DNA of 64,000 nt from Ralstonia sp. NFACC01 (GTDB lineage: Bacteria > Pseudomonadota > Gammaproteobacteria > Burkholderiales > Burkholderiaceae): the NCBI RefSeq assembly GCF_900115545.1, contig NZ_FOWV01000006.1, positions 235,235-299,234 on the forward strand. Direction: 5' to 3'. Positions 44,209 to 52,941 of the stretch are shown here, in pieces. The notes under the pieces are model-generated. The model did no database searches and had not been told where the DNA came from. It worked only from the letters and a program-made list of their open reading frames with translations. Every line of letters begins with the position of its first letter. Positions within the stretch are counted from its first letter, which is position 1. The position numbers and the translations under genes are program-made.

Positions 44209-47127
44209 ATGGTTCCTCGCCGGCCGCTTGTCGCCATTGCCGGCGGCATCGGCTTCCTCCTCGTCCTTGTCGGGCTGACCGTGATGGTCGGCTGGCTGCA
44301 GCATTGGCCATGGGCAGTGAAGCTGGGCACGGACCGGCTGCTGATCGTGTTCGCCACGGGGATCAACCTGACGCTGCTGGGCGCTGGCCTGGGGGCGCTG
44401 CTGGTCGGGACGGTACGACCCAACGCCCGCTGGGCAGACCTGACGGCACGCGGGCTGAGTGGCGCGGTGGCGTTGCTGTCTACGCTGCGACTGGCCGAGA
44501 TGATCACGGGATGGTCGATCGGGCTCGATTTTCCTGGCCTGCACGCCTGGTTCGACCGCCAATGGGTGACCGGATGGATTGGCGGGATGCACCCCAGCCA
44601 CGCGCTGGCGATGGCCGCATCGGCGACGGCCCTAAGCCTCGTCCCCTCGCTGCACAAACCGCACCGCGCGCGGTGGTTCTGTGGGCTCCTCGGCCTGGCG
44701 ATGCTGCTCTGCGCGGGCGACCTGCTGGGCCGCGCCATGGCACTCGAATATCTGTATCCGGCGTGGCTGCGGTGGCGCGCCTCGGACGTGGCTGCCGTCT
44801 GCTCGCTGCTGGTGGTCACGGGCGTGCTGTGCGCCGCGGTGGCCAGGCATCCTGGCCTGTTGCGCCTGCGCTTGTCGCCGGAAGACACCATCGTTTGGAT
44901 CAGCGGCGGCTGTGTGGTGGTGGCAGGGCTGGGGGCCACCATCACGGCATTCATCATCCAGGTGGATAGCGCCACCCTGACATTCGGTACCACGCGGGCC
45001 CGTGCGCTTTCCAGCTACGCTGAAGAATTCGACCAACTGCTCGCCATGCGTGCAGAAAACCCGCGCCTGGTGGCTGCTGCCACGCACATCCAGGAAGTAC
45101 TGCGCCATCCGGCCGACAACGCAGCGCGCCTGCGCAGCGCGAGCGCGCTGCAGGCGTATCGCGAGCAAGGCTACTCGTACCTGCAACTGCGTACGCTCGC
45201 CGGCGAGGGCATCGTCAGCCTGGGGACGCAAACGCTTGAACCCGAACTGTCGATACCGCTGCACGCCGGCCTCGCGCCCGAGCGCGTCACGCTGCAATGG
45301 GTACATGGCTTTGCCATGCGCACCGAAACACCGGTCATGGCAGACGGCATGCAGATCGGCTGGCTGGTCGCCGAGCAACCGCTCGCCCACATGACAGGCC
45401 GCTACACCAACCAACGCGGCACGGGGATGACGGAAACACTGGCGATGTCGGGCTTTGATGCGCGCGGCCGCGCCATGTCGTTTCCGCAGCGCTTTGACGC
45501 GTATGTGTTCGAGCTGCCGCTGCTTACGGTCGATCATCGGCCGCTGCCGTCGCGCTTGGCGCTGGCGGGTCAGGCCGGCTACGGCCAGTGGCAGGACATC
45601 CACGGCATGCCGACGTCGTTCAGCTACACGCCCATCGGCCACACAGGTCTGGCGCTGATCAGCAAGATCGCCAGCGCCGAGCTGTATGCCCCGATGCGTG
45701 TGCAGTTCGAGCGGCTTGCGGCCTTGATGCTGTGTCTGATGATTGGCAGCGTGCTGGCCATTCGCCTGACGGTACGGCCGTTTGCCAACCGGCTCGCCGC
45801 GTCCGAACGTGCGCTGCGCACCGCCAACGAAAGCCTCGAGCGCCGCCGTGACGCCCTGCGCGCCAGCCGCGAACAACTGCGCCTGGTGGCCGACAACGTG
45901 CCCGCGCAGCTCAGCTATGTCGACCCTGACGGCATCGTCCGCTTTGCCAGCCGCACGCTGCTCGAAGCCTTCGGCCGCAATGAAGACGAGCTGCTCGACC
46001 GCCATGTGCGCGACATCTACGCCCCCGAGGACTACCGCGCGCTGCTGCCCTACATGACGGAGGTGCTGGCCGGTTACCCGGTGCAATTCGAGATCCAGTC
46101 CATGCGCACCGGCGTGCCCCGCTACCTGAGCGGCCACTACTTTCCTGACTATGATGATCGCGGCACGCTGCGCGGCTATTTCTCGGTGCTGCAGGATCTG
46201 ACGGCCCGCACGAGCGCCGAGCTGGCCCTGGCGCGCAGTGAACGCGCACTCAAGCTCGTGCTCGACAACGCGCCGCTGCTGGTGTCGCACATCAACCCCG
46301 ACGGCGTCTTCACCTTCTGCAACGTCACGCATGCACGCTGGCTGCAGCGCACGCCCGAGGAGGTCTGCGGCCAGATGCCGGAGCGCGTGTTCACGCCGGG
46401 CACGTACGCCTTGCTGGCACCGTATCTGGTGCGCGCCCGGCGCGGAGAATCCGTCCAATTCGAGATCACCGCGCCTTGGTACGAAAAGCCGCACGCCAAC
46501 GGCCCGCGCAGCCGCACCCGGCATTTCCGCGGCCAGCTCGTCCCCGATGCCGGAGAAGCGCGCGACGGCCGCTGCGGTTTCTACGCCTTCGTGCAGGACG
46601 TAACCGAAGCCAAGCGCAGCGAGATGGAGCTTTCGCGCATGGCACGCTTTGATGCCCTCACCGGCCTGCCCAACCGCTACGAACTCTACGAGCGCCTGCG
46701 CGCCGCGCTGGAACGCCGGCAGCGCCTGCCCGCGCCGCTGGGCGTGCTCTATCTGGACGTGGATCACTTCAAGCACATCAACGACACCTACGGCCACGCC
46801 GCCGGCGATGCTGTGCTGGTGGAGGTCGCGCACCGCCTGCAACGTGCCGTGCGCCGCACAGACACCGTCGCCCGCCTCGCAGGTGACGAGTTCATCATCC
46901 TGCTCGACCCCATCGACGCCCCGGACGATGCGCTGCACACCGCGCAGAAGATCGTTGGCGCGATCCGCCCCCCGATTCACCTGCCCGATGGCACGGTGCT
47001 CCACGTCACAACGAGCATTGGCGTGGCCTGCCCGGGCCCCGAAGTACGTGACCCCGACGCCGCCCTGCGCGAAGCCGATCGCGCACTTTACTGGGCGAAG
47101 TCACGCGGCCGTAACACGGCGGCATAG
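44209..47127 (+). CDS. Membrane-bound PAS-PAS-GGDEF diguanylate cyclase
   Basis: A 972-residue signalling protein. An N-terminal block of about seven or eight membrane segments (to residue ~255) is followed by a periplasmic CHASE-like sensor (~260-495) and one more membrane segment near residue 500-520. Two PAS domains follow (~555-665, ~675-800), then a GGDEF domain (~810-970). The active site reads AGDEF (residues 891-895), a usual active variant. RRTD five residues before it is a product-inhibition I-site. No EAL domain, so it is expected to make c-di-GMP. The ATG at 44209 starts right before the first membrane segment. Confidence 0.9.
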   Translation: MVPRRPLVAIAGGIGFLLVLVGLTVMVGWLQHWPWAVKLGTDRLLIVFATGINLTLLGAGLGALLVGTVRPNARWADLTARGLSGAVALLSTLRLAEMITGWSIGLDFPGLHAWFDRQWVTGWIGGMHPSHALAMAASATALSLVPSLHKPHRARWFCGLLGLAMLLCAGDLLGRAMALEYLYPAWLRWRASDVAAVCSLLVVTGVLCAAVARHPGLLRLRLSPEDTIVWISGGCVVVAGLGATITAFIIQVDSATLTFGTTRARALSSYAEEFDQLLAMRAENPRLVAAATHIQEVLRHPADNAARLRSASALQAYREQGYSYLQLRTLAGEGIVSLGTQTLEPELSIPLHAGLAPERVTLQWVHGFAMRTETPVMADGMQIGWLVAEQPLAHMTGRYTNQRGTGMTETLAMSGFDARGRAMSFPQRFDAYVFELPLLTVDHRPLPSRLALAGQAGYGQWQDIHGMPTSFSYTPIGHTGLALISKIASAELYAPMRVQFERLAALMLCLMIGSVLAIRLTVRPFANRLAASERALRTANESLERRRDALRASREQLRLVADNVPAQLSYVDPDGIVRFASRTLLEAFGRNEDELLDRHVRDIYAPEDYRALLPYMTEVLAGYPVQFEIQSMRTGVPRYLSGHYFPDYDDRGTLRGYFSVLQDLTARTSAELALARSERALKLVLDNAPLLVSHINPDGVFTFCNVTHARWLQRTPEEVCGQMPERVFTPGTYALLAPYLVRARRGESVQFEITAPWYEKPHANGPRSRTRHFRGQLVPDAGEARDGRCGFYAFVQDVTEAKRSEMELSRMARFDALTGLPNRYELYERLRAALERRQRLPAPLGVLYLDVDHFKHINDTYGHAAGDAVLVEVAHRLQRAVRRTDTVARLAGDEFIILLDPIDAPDDALHTAQKIVGAIRPPIHLPDGTVLHVTTSIGVACPGPEVRDPDAALREADRALYWAKSRGRNTAA

Positions 47128-47256
47128 TCGAGAACCGATACCGCCCACTGCGGTCTATGACTGGGTGCGGCGCCCTTTTTGTTGCGCCGCAAACATCACA
47201 CTATTGAAGAATCAACCCTGATTTACGGGAACTATTAACCGGACAAAAATGTCCTA

Positions 47257-47283
47257 TTAGCACTCATCCGGTTGGAGTGCTAA
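47257..47283. promoter_or_regulatory. CIRCE element (HrcA operator) upstream of rpoH
   Basis: TTAGCACTC-N9-GAGTGCTAA, matching the CIRCE consensus at all 18 arm positions, 43 bp before the rpoH start. HrcA binding here would repress rpoH, linking the two heat-shock systems. Confidence 0.95.
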
Positions 47284-47326
47284 GATGCCTTTCCAAACCT
47301 CTACTGGATTTCGACAGGAGTCCTGA

Positions 47327-48256
47327 GTGAACGCAGTCATCCCCGTGAATACCGTTTCCGCAATCGCCACCCAGCCGTCCGGCAACGCCGGTAATGGATG
47401 GGCGCTGGCGTTCCCCGGCAACCTGGGCAACATCGACGCTTATATCCAGAGCGTCAACCGTGTGCCGATGTTGACGGCCGAAGAAGAACAGCGTCTGGCC
47501 CGCGAATACCGCGACAACGACAATCTCGATGCCGCCCGCCGGCTGGTGCTCTCGCACCTGCGCCTCGTGGTGTCGATTGCCCGTGGCTACCTCGGTTACG
47601 GCCTGCCGCATGCCGACTTGATTCAGGAAGGCAATATCGGTCTGATGAAGGCCGTCAAGCGCTTCGACCCGGATCAGGGCGTGCGTCTCGTCTCGTACGC
47701 GATGCACTGGATCAAGGCCGAGATGCACGAGTACATCCTGAAGAACTGGCGCATGGTCAAGGTGGCCACCACCAAGGCCCAGCGCAAGCTGTTCTTCAAC
47801 CTGCGCAGCCACAAGCAGGATGCGCAGGCGACCTTCACTTCGGATGAGATCGACGCCGTAGCGGCCGAGTTGAACGTCAAGGGCACTGAAGTGCGCGAGA
47901 TGGAAACGCGCCTCTCGGGCGGCGACATCGCGCTGGAAGGCCAGATGGACGACGGCGAAGAGTCGTTTGCCCCGATCGCCTATCTGGCGGACACGCACAA
48001 CGAGCCGACCCGCGTGATCGAAGCTCGCGGCAACGACCGCATGCAAAGTGAAGGCATCGAAGCTGCCCTCGCCAAGCTGGACGACCGCAGCCGCCGCATC
48101 ATTGAAGCCCGCTGGCTGAACGTGAATGACGACGGATCGGGCGGCTCGACGCTGCACGAGCTGGCTGACGAGTTTGGTGTGTCAGCCGAGCGCATTCGCC
48201 AGATCGAATCGGCCGCGATGAAGAAGATGAAGGGTGCGCTGCAGGCCTTCGCCTAA
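47327..48256 (+). CDS. rpoH: RNA polymerase sigma-32 factor (heat shock)
   Basis: A 309-residue sigma factor with region 2 (DLIQEGNIGLMKAVKRFDP), the RpoH box QRKLFFNLRSHKQ, and region 4 helix-turn-helix (LHELADEFGVSAERIRQIE). It directs heat-shock gene transcription. It starts at GTG (47327), fixed by AGGAG at 47316-47320 and the absence of a nearby ATG in frame. A CIRCE operator lies just upstream. An intrinsic terminator follows. Confidence 0.97.
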   Translation: MNAVIPVNTVSAIATQPSGNAGNGWALAFPGNLGNIDAYIQSVNRVPMLTAEEEQRLAREYRDNDNLDAARRLVLSHLRLVVSIARGYLGYGLPHADLIQEGNIGLMKAVKRFDPDQGVRLVSYAMHWIKAEMHEYILKNWRMVKVATTKAQRKLFFNLRSHKQDAQATFTSDEIDAVAAELNVKGTEVREMETRLSGGDIALEGQMDDGEESFAPIAYLADTHNEPTRVIEARGNDRMQSEGIEAALAKLDDRSRRIIEARWLNVNDDGSGGSTLHELADEFGVSAERIRQIESAAMKKMKGALQAFA

Positions 48257-48273
48257 GCTGCCCGCCTCGCCAT

Positions 48274-48309
48274 AAAGAAAGCCCGCCAATTTGGCGGGCT
48301 TTTTCTTTG
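48274..48309 (+). terminator. Intrinsic terminator after rpoH
   Basis: The near-perfect palindrome AAAGCCCGCC / GGCGGGCTTT with a T-rich tail, between the convergent rpoH and sco genes; A- and T-tracts on both sides make it potentially bidirectional. Confidence 0.88.
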
Positions 48310-48324
48310 CGCGGCGACCGGAGA

Positions 48325-48930
48325 TCAGTCGGCCAGCAATTGCTTGATGTCGTGGGCGATCGGCTCGGGGCCCTGGCCGTGCTTGATGAACAAACGCAGG
48401 TTGCCCTTTGGGTCAAACATGTAGCTGCCGGCAGTGTGGTCCATGGTGTAGTTGTCGGGCGAGCTGCCCGGCACCTTGCTGTAGAACACCTTGAAATCAG
48501 ACGCGACCTTCTTGAGTTCAGCTTCGTTTGCCGGACGCAGGCCAATGAAGCGCGGATCGAACGCAGGCACGTACTTGGCCAGCAAGTCTTGCGTATCGCG
48601 CTCCGGGTCGACGGTGACGAACAGCACCTGGACGCGATCGGCGTCTTTGCCGAGGGTTTCCATCACAGCGCGCAGTTCGGCCAGCGTGGTCGGACAAACA
48701 TCGGGGCAATGCGTGTAACCGAAGAACATAACGACGACCTTGCCGCGGAAATCTTCGAGTGTGCGGCGCTTGCCGGTGTGGTCCGTCAGCGAGAAATCGG
48801 TGCCAAAGCTCTTGGACCCGGTGATGTCGAGGTTCTTGAAGGCGGGCTTGTCGCTGCACGCCGTCAGCGCCAGCACAGCGACGGCCAGCATGGCGAAGAG
48901 CGCGGCGCGGAAGTGTCGGAAAGAGAGCAT
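48325..48930 (-). CDS. SCO1/SenC family copper chaperone, lipoprotein
   Basis: A 201-residue membrane-anchored thioredoxin-fold protein needed to build the CuA centre of cytochrome oxidase. The lipobox is LTAC, the copper motif CX3C is in THCPDVCP, and the distal copper histidine is in TMDHTAGSYMF. Last gene of the group surf1-(sco-like)-ctaA-ctaB-sco on this strand. An alternative ATG is at 48936. Confidence 0.94.
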   Translation of the reverse strand: MLSFRHFRAALFAMLAVAVLALTACSDKPAFKNLDITGSKSFGTDFSLTDHTGKRRTLEDFRGKVVVMFFGYTHCPDVCPTTLAELRAVMETLGKDADRVQVLFVTVDPERDTQDLLAKYVPAFDPRFIGLRPANEAELKKVASDFKVFYSKVPGSSPDNYTMDHTAGSYMFDPKGNLRLFIKHGQGPEPIAHDIKQLLAD

Positions 48931-48999
48931 GGTCATCGTGTTGGAAACAGACCGCCTAGCGTACCGCCAACGGCACACGCTTGCTGGCGGTGCTGTGCG

Positions 49000-49941
49000 T
49001 CACAGCGCCGCGCTTTGCATGAGCGCCGGGCCGAACTTGAAGTAGTGATCCACCAGTAGTGCGGCAAACAGGATCGACAGGTAGATGATCGAATAGCGGA
49101 AAGTCTTCTGCGCCAGTGCGTCCGAATATTTGCGGTACATGCGCCACGCATACGACAGGAAGCCGAAGCCGAGCACAAGCGCTGTCGCCAAATAGATATA
49201 GCCGCTCATGCCGTAGACGAACGGCAGGATGGTCGCGGCAATCATGATGAGGGTGTAGAGCAGGATATGCAGCAGCGTGTATTTCTCGCCGTGCGTGATT
49301 GGCAGCATCGGCAGGCCGGACTTTGCGTAGTCTGCGCGGCGGTACAGCGCGAGCGCCCAGAAGTGCGGCGGCGTCCAAGAGAAGATGATCAGCACCAGGA
49401 TCCACGCCTCGGCAGGCACGCTGTTGGCGACGGCCGCCCAGCCCAGCGCTGGCGGCATCGCCCCCGAGAGGCCGCCGATCACGATGTTCTGCGGTGTGGC
49501 CGGCTTGAGCAGCAGCGTGTAGATGATCGCGTAACCGATGAAGGTCGCGAACGTGAGCCACATCGTCAGGTCGTTGGCGAACACGTGCAGCGTCCACATG
49601 CCCGCACCGCCCAGCACCACTGAAAACACCAGGATCTGCCGCGTGCCCAGCTCGCCGCTGGCCGAGGGGCGCCACGCCGTGCGGCGCATCATCGCGTCGA
49701 TCTTGCGCTCGACCAGGCAGTTGATGGCGAAGGCGGCGCCGGCAAACAGCCAGATGCCGACCGCGCCGCCGACCAGTACCGGCCACGGCACCATGCCCGG
49801 CGTGGCCAGGAACATGCCGATCACGGCGCAGAACACGGCAAGCTGCGTGACGCGCGGCTTGGTGAGCGCCGCATACTGCGATGCGGTCGTTCGCCAGCCA
49901 GGAAGTTGAGTGGAAGTTGTTGGGGTTGCCACGGTATTCAT
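49000..49941 (-). CDS. ctaB: Protoheme IX farnesyltransferase (heme O synthase)
   Basis: Attaches farnesyl to heme b to make heme O. The 313-residue UbiA-fold protein has about nine membrane segments. The first prenyl-diphosphate motif is in [18 protein letters not shown] and the YAKSGLPML loop is also typical. It follows ctaA by 20 bp, so heme A synthesis is encoded together. Confidence 0.96.
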   Translation of the reverse strand: MNTVATPTTSTQLPGWRTTASQYAALTKPRVTQLAVFCAVIGMFLATPGMVPWPVLVGGAVGIWLFAGAAFAINCLVERKIDAMMRRTAWRPSASGELGTRQILVFSVVLGGAGMWTLHVFANDLTMWLTFATFIGYAIIYTLLLKPATPQNIVIGGLSGAMPPALGWAAVANSVPAEAWILVLIIFSWTPPHFWALALYRRADYAKSGLPMLPITHGEKYTLLHILLYTLIMIAATILPFVYGMSGYIYLATALVLGFGFLSYAWRMYRKYSDALAQKTFRYSIIYLSILFAALLVDHYFKFGPALMQSAAL

Positions 49942-49961
49942 AAAAGACGTTCAGACGGCAT

Positions 49962-51053
49962 TCAGACGACGGCAGCCGCCACAGGCATCGGCGCCCGCGC
50001 TTGCGCGAGCCCGATCAGGTAATGCAGACGCACCATCAGCAACAGCAACACGGCCGCGCCGCCGTTGTGCGCCACGGCGGCCAGCAGCGGCCACCCCAGC
50101 ACGATGTTCGAAAGTCCGGTCGCCAATTGCACGGCCAGCACAACGAGCAGCACCGTCGCGACACGGCCAATGCCGTCGATGCGACGCGCACGCAGGCCCA
50201 GCCACGCCAGGTAGCTCAGCACAGCGACTGCAAACACGCGGTGCGTCCAATGGATAGCCACCAACGCATCGTGCGAGATAAAGTCGCCGCCGGCGGTCTT
50301 GCCGAGTTGGCGCCAGAACGTGAAGCCGTGCGCAAAGTCCATTGGCGGAACCCACTGGCCGTTGCACAGCGGGAAATCGGTACAGGCCAGCACAGCGTAG
50401 TTCGTGCTGACCCAGCCGCCCAGGGCAATCTGCACAACGAGCAGCACGAGCCCGATGGCCGCCGCCATGCGCAACGAGGCGCCACGCTCGTCCACCACAC
50501 GCGGCACATCGTTCTTGCAGCCGAGCCGGATCAGCGCGGCGAGCAACGACATGCCGAGCAGCAAGTGTGTCACCACGATGGCCGGCTGCAGCTTGAGCGT
50601 GACCGTCCACGCGCCAAAGGCACCCTGCACACACACCAGCGCCAGCACGGCCGTCGCATACCAAGGCGATTGCTTCAGCTCCTTGCGCTTGAGCCACGCC
50701 AGCACCACCAGCGTGATGATCAGCACGCCCAGCGCGAGCGCGAAGTAGCGGTGCGTCATCTCGATCCACGCCTTCATCCACGTGACCGGGCCACTCGGCA
50801 TGGCGGCCTGTGCGGCATGGATGTCGTCACGGGCGTGGAACGGGTTGGACGTGCCGTAGCAGCCCGGCCAGTCCGGGCAACCGAGGCCTGAATCCGTCAG
50901 ACGCGTGAAGCTGCCGAACATGATCAGGTCGAGCGTGAGGAAAGCGGTGATCCACACCAGCTTGCGGTACTTGTTGCGATCCCCCTTGACCAGCACGTAG
51001 CACAGCGGGATCAGCGCGATCAGGATGCCGATGGAAGCAAGTTGCAGCAGCAT
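49962..51053 (-). CDS. ctaA: Heme A synthase (COX15/CtaA family)
   Basis: Oxidises heme O to heme A. The 363-residue protein has eight predicted membrane segments in two four-helix halves, with heme-ligand histidines in EMTHRYFAL and ALVAIHWTHRVFA. GSFTRLTDSGLGCPDWPGCYG near the N-terminus is the family's conserved loop with a cysteine pair. It is 3 bp downstream of the Sco-like gene. Confidence 0.96.
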   Translation of the reverse strand: MLLQLASIGILIALIPLCYVLVKGDRNKYRKLVWITAFLTLDLIMFGSFTRLTDSGLGCPDWPGCYGTSNPFHARDDIHAAQAAMPSGPVTWMKAWIEMTHRYFALALGVLIITLVVLAWLKRKELKQSPWYATAVLALVCVQGAFGAWTVTLKLQPAIVVTHLLLGMSLLAALIRLGCKNDVPRVVDERGASLRMAAAIGLVLLVVQIALGGWVSTNYAVLACTDFPLCNGQWVPPMDFAHGFTFWRQLGKTAGGDFISHDALVAIHWTHRVFAVAVLSYLAWLGLRARRIDGIGRVATVLLVVLAVQLATGLSNIVLGWPLLAAVAHNGGAAVLLLLMVRLHYLIGLAQARAPMPVAAAVV

Positions 51054-51056
51054 GGC

Positions 51057-51713
51057 TTATCCGATGCGCGAATACTTCAAGAGCCGCGTCATGTCTCCAC
51101 GCACCTTCTTCGGGTCCGGATCTTTCGGGAACTGCATCATCAGGTTGCCAAGCGGATCGACCAGGAAGAGGTGGTCCGTCGGCGGCGTCTTGCCGTCGGC
51201 AAGCCAGTTCTTCGGCAGATCGGGGGCGCGCAGGAAGCGCACGGCACCGTAATCGTCGTTGTAGGCCTTGATGAGGCGGGGGTCGATTTCACCGCGGTCG
51301 GTCACCAGCCAGACGGGGACGATGCGGTCGCGGTCCGGGCCTTGGCCGATGCGCAGCTGGCGCATAGTGAACAGCTTGCGCGCGCAGTTGTCGTCGCAGG
51401 CGCTGCTATCCACCGACACCATCAGCCATTTGCCCTTGAGGCTGGCGAGCGGCACTTCAGCGCCGTGCTCGTCCTGCACCATCAGGCCGCTCGGGATGGG
51501 GCGCTGCGGATCGACCAAGGCGCCGTACGCCGCCTTGCCGCCGGCCGGGGTGAACACGTAATACGCGAGGTACGACGCGATCACCGGAGAGGCACACACC
51601 AACAGAAGCAACAGCATCATCCAGCGGCCCCGACGTGTGCGCGCGTCGATGCGCGGGTCTTCGGACGCCCCGAGTGTGCCCGGCGCGCCGGGTGCGGATT
51701 CCTGATTCACCAT
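51057..51713 (-). CDS. Sco-like thioredoxin-fold membrane protein of the oxidase cluster
   Basis: A 218-residue protein usually left hypothetical. One N-terminal membrane segment (WMMLLLLLVCASPVIASYLAYYVF) anchors a periplasmic domain. That domain has a CX3C motif (SSACDDNCARK) and, ~85 residues later, TDHLFLVDPLGNL, which aligns with the copper-histidine segment of the true Sco protein here (MDHTAGSYMFDPKGNL). I infer a second Sco/thiol-disulfide assembly factor. It lies between surf1 and ctaA, 3 bp from ctaA. Confidence 0.75.
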   Translation of the reverse strand: MVNQESAPGAPGTLGASEDPRIDARTRRGRWMMLLLLLVCASPVIASYLAYYVFTPAGGKAAYGALVDPQRPIPSGLMVQDEHGAEVPLASLKGKWLMVSVDSSACDDNCARKLFTMRQLRIGQGPDRDRIVPVWLVTDRGEIDPRLIKAYNDDYGAVRFLRAPDLPKNWLADGKTPPTDHLFLVDPLGNLMMQFPKDPDPKKVRGDMTRLLKYSRIG

Positions 51714-51765
51714 GTGATTCCCAATACATTCCGCTGCGGCACTAAGCCGCAACGCGAGTTCGTGT

Positions 51766-52536
51766 TCAGGCGGGCTCGGAGGTGCCCACCAAGCGGCGAT
51801 AACGCCGCACGCTGTAGAAGACCATCAGCCCAAACACTGCCGCCGCCATCGCAAACCATTGGAATGCGTAGCCGTAATTGCGCTCAGCGCCGAGGTCTGC
51901 GCGCGGCCAATCGCGCAACAGGCCGTCCTCCACGTCGGATTGCTGCTGCACCACGAACGGTTGGAGTGGCACGCCGATTTCGCGCGAGAAGGTGTCGAGG
52001 TCGATATTCTGCCTAAGTCGCTGGCCGACTTCATCAGCGCCGCCCTTGCTGCCCAGACTGAAGACCCGGCTGGCATGCGGCACCGCCATCCCCTCGACCT
52101 GCACTTCGCCCGCTGGCGTGGTGTACGGCGCGATGCGCGTGCGGTCGGCCGGATCGCGCGGCAACCAGCCCCGGTCGACCAACACGGCGCGCCCGCCGGC
52201 GCCTTCCAGCCTCAGCGGGATGAGCACCTCGAAACCCGGGCGCGATACGTCGTTGGTGACGTGCGGACGGTTCTCAAGCAGCACCGTGTGCGCCACGTCG
52301 AACGTTCCACGCAGCAGCACCGGCCGGTACATCACGGACTCTGCTGTCACGGGCTGCGCGGTGATGCGCTGGGCGGGTGCATTTTCCAGCGCCACGATGC
52401 GGGCCTGGCGCTCGATGCGCTCGTGCGCACGCGAAAGCTGCCAACGCCCGAGCGAGCACGTCAGCGCGATCAGCGCCACGCCTGCCAACATCGGCACAGG
52501 CGCAAACCACTGCCGCATCGGCACGCGCCCGGTCAT
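51766..52536 (-). CDS. SURF1 family cytochrome oxidase assembly protein
   Basis: A 256-residue protein with one membrane segment at each end (FAPVPMLAGVALIALTCSLG and the C-terminal FQWFAMAAAVFGLMVFY) and a periplasmic domain between. The N-terminal LGRWQLSRAHER and central ENRPHVTNDVSRPGFEVLIP are SURF1 signatures. It supports heme a insertion into subunit I. It opens the minus-strand assembly group. Confidence 0.93.
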   Translation of the reverse strand: MTGRVPMRQWFAPVPMLAGVALIALTCSLGRWQLSRAHERIERQARIVALENAPAQRITAQPVTAESVMYRPVLLRGTFDVAHTVLLENRPHVTNDVSRPGFEVLIPLRLEGAGGRAVLVDRGWLPRDPADRTRIAPYTTPAGEVQVEGMAVPHASRVFSLGSKGGADEVGQRLRQNIDLDTFSREIGVPLQPFVVQQQSDVEDGLLRDWPRADLGAERNYGYAFQWFAMAAAVFGLMVFYSVRRYRRLVGTSEPA

Positions 52537-52605
52537 CGCTCGGCCCCGGTGCGATAATGCTCGGCAGTCATTTTCAACCCGTCATTGCCCAACCGGCAGC
52601 CCTCC

Positions 52606-52815
52606 ATGCGCATCGTCGTTGCCATTGCGTTTCTGCTGATCCTCGGCAGCCTTGCCTCCGCGCTGTTCTTCCTGATGCGCGACAAGGGTCACAGCAACCG
52701 CACCGTTCGCTCGTTGATGTTCCGCGTCGGTTTCTCGATCGCGCTGTTCATCTTCATCCTCGTCGCGAACCGTCTGGGGTGGATCCACAGTACCGGCATC
52801 CGTTTCGGCCAATAA
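52606..52815 (+). CDS. Twin transmembrane protein (DUF2909 type)
   Basis: A 69-residue protein of two membrane helices (RIVVAIAFLLILGSLASALFF and the segment FRVGFSIALFIFILVANRLG) joined by a short basic loop. It matches the small twin-TM proteins found beside oxidase assembly genes in beta-proteobacteria. It is encoded on the opposite strand, divergent from surf1 and convergent with ctaE. Function unknown; a role in oxidase assembly is only suggested by position. Confidence 0.75.
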   Translation: MRIVVAIAFLLILGSLASALFFLMRDKGHSNRTVRSLMFRVGFSIALFIFILVANRLGWIHSTGIRFGQ

Positions 52816-52841
52816 CCCAAGTCAAATCAGTCAGGCCAGAA

Positions 52842-52876
52842 AAGCGAAAACGCCGCAGCGGTGTCCCGTCTGCGGC
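52842..52876 (-). terminator. Intrinsic terminator after ctaE (minus strand)
   Basis: A 7-bp stem GCCGCAG / CTGCGGC with an 11-nt loop; on the minus strand it is followed by GTTTTCGCTTTT. Lies between ctaE and the convergent twin-TM gene. Confidence 0.65.
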
Positions 52877-52941
52877 ATTGTCTTCGCCGGCCGTTGGCCA
52901 GGTCATAGAGCGACGCTGCGCCGCCCCAATCCGATGCTGTC

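Noticed and set aside
44632-47004. 790-codon open frame antisense to the diguanylate cyclase
   Set aside because: A GC-rich shadow frame: His/Arg/Ala-rich, no domain, fully inside a well-supported gene.
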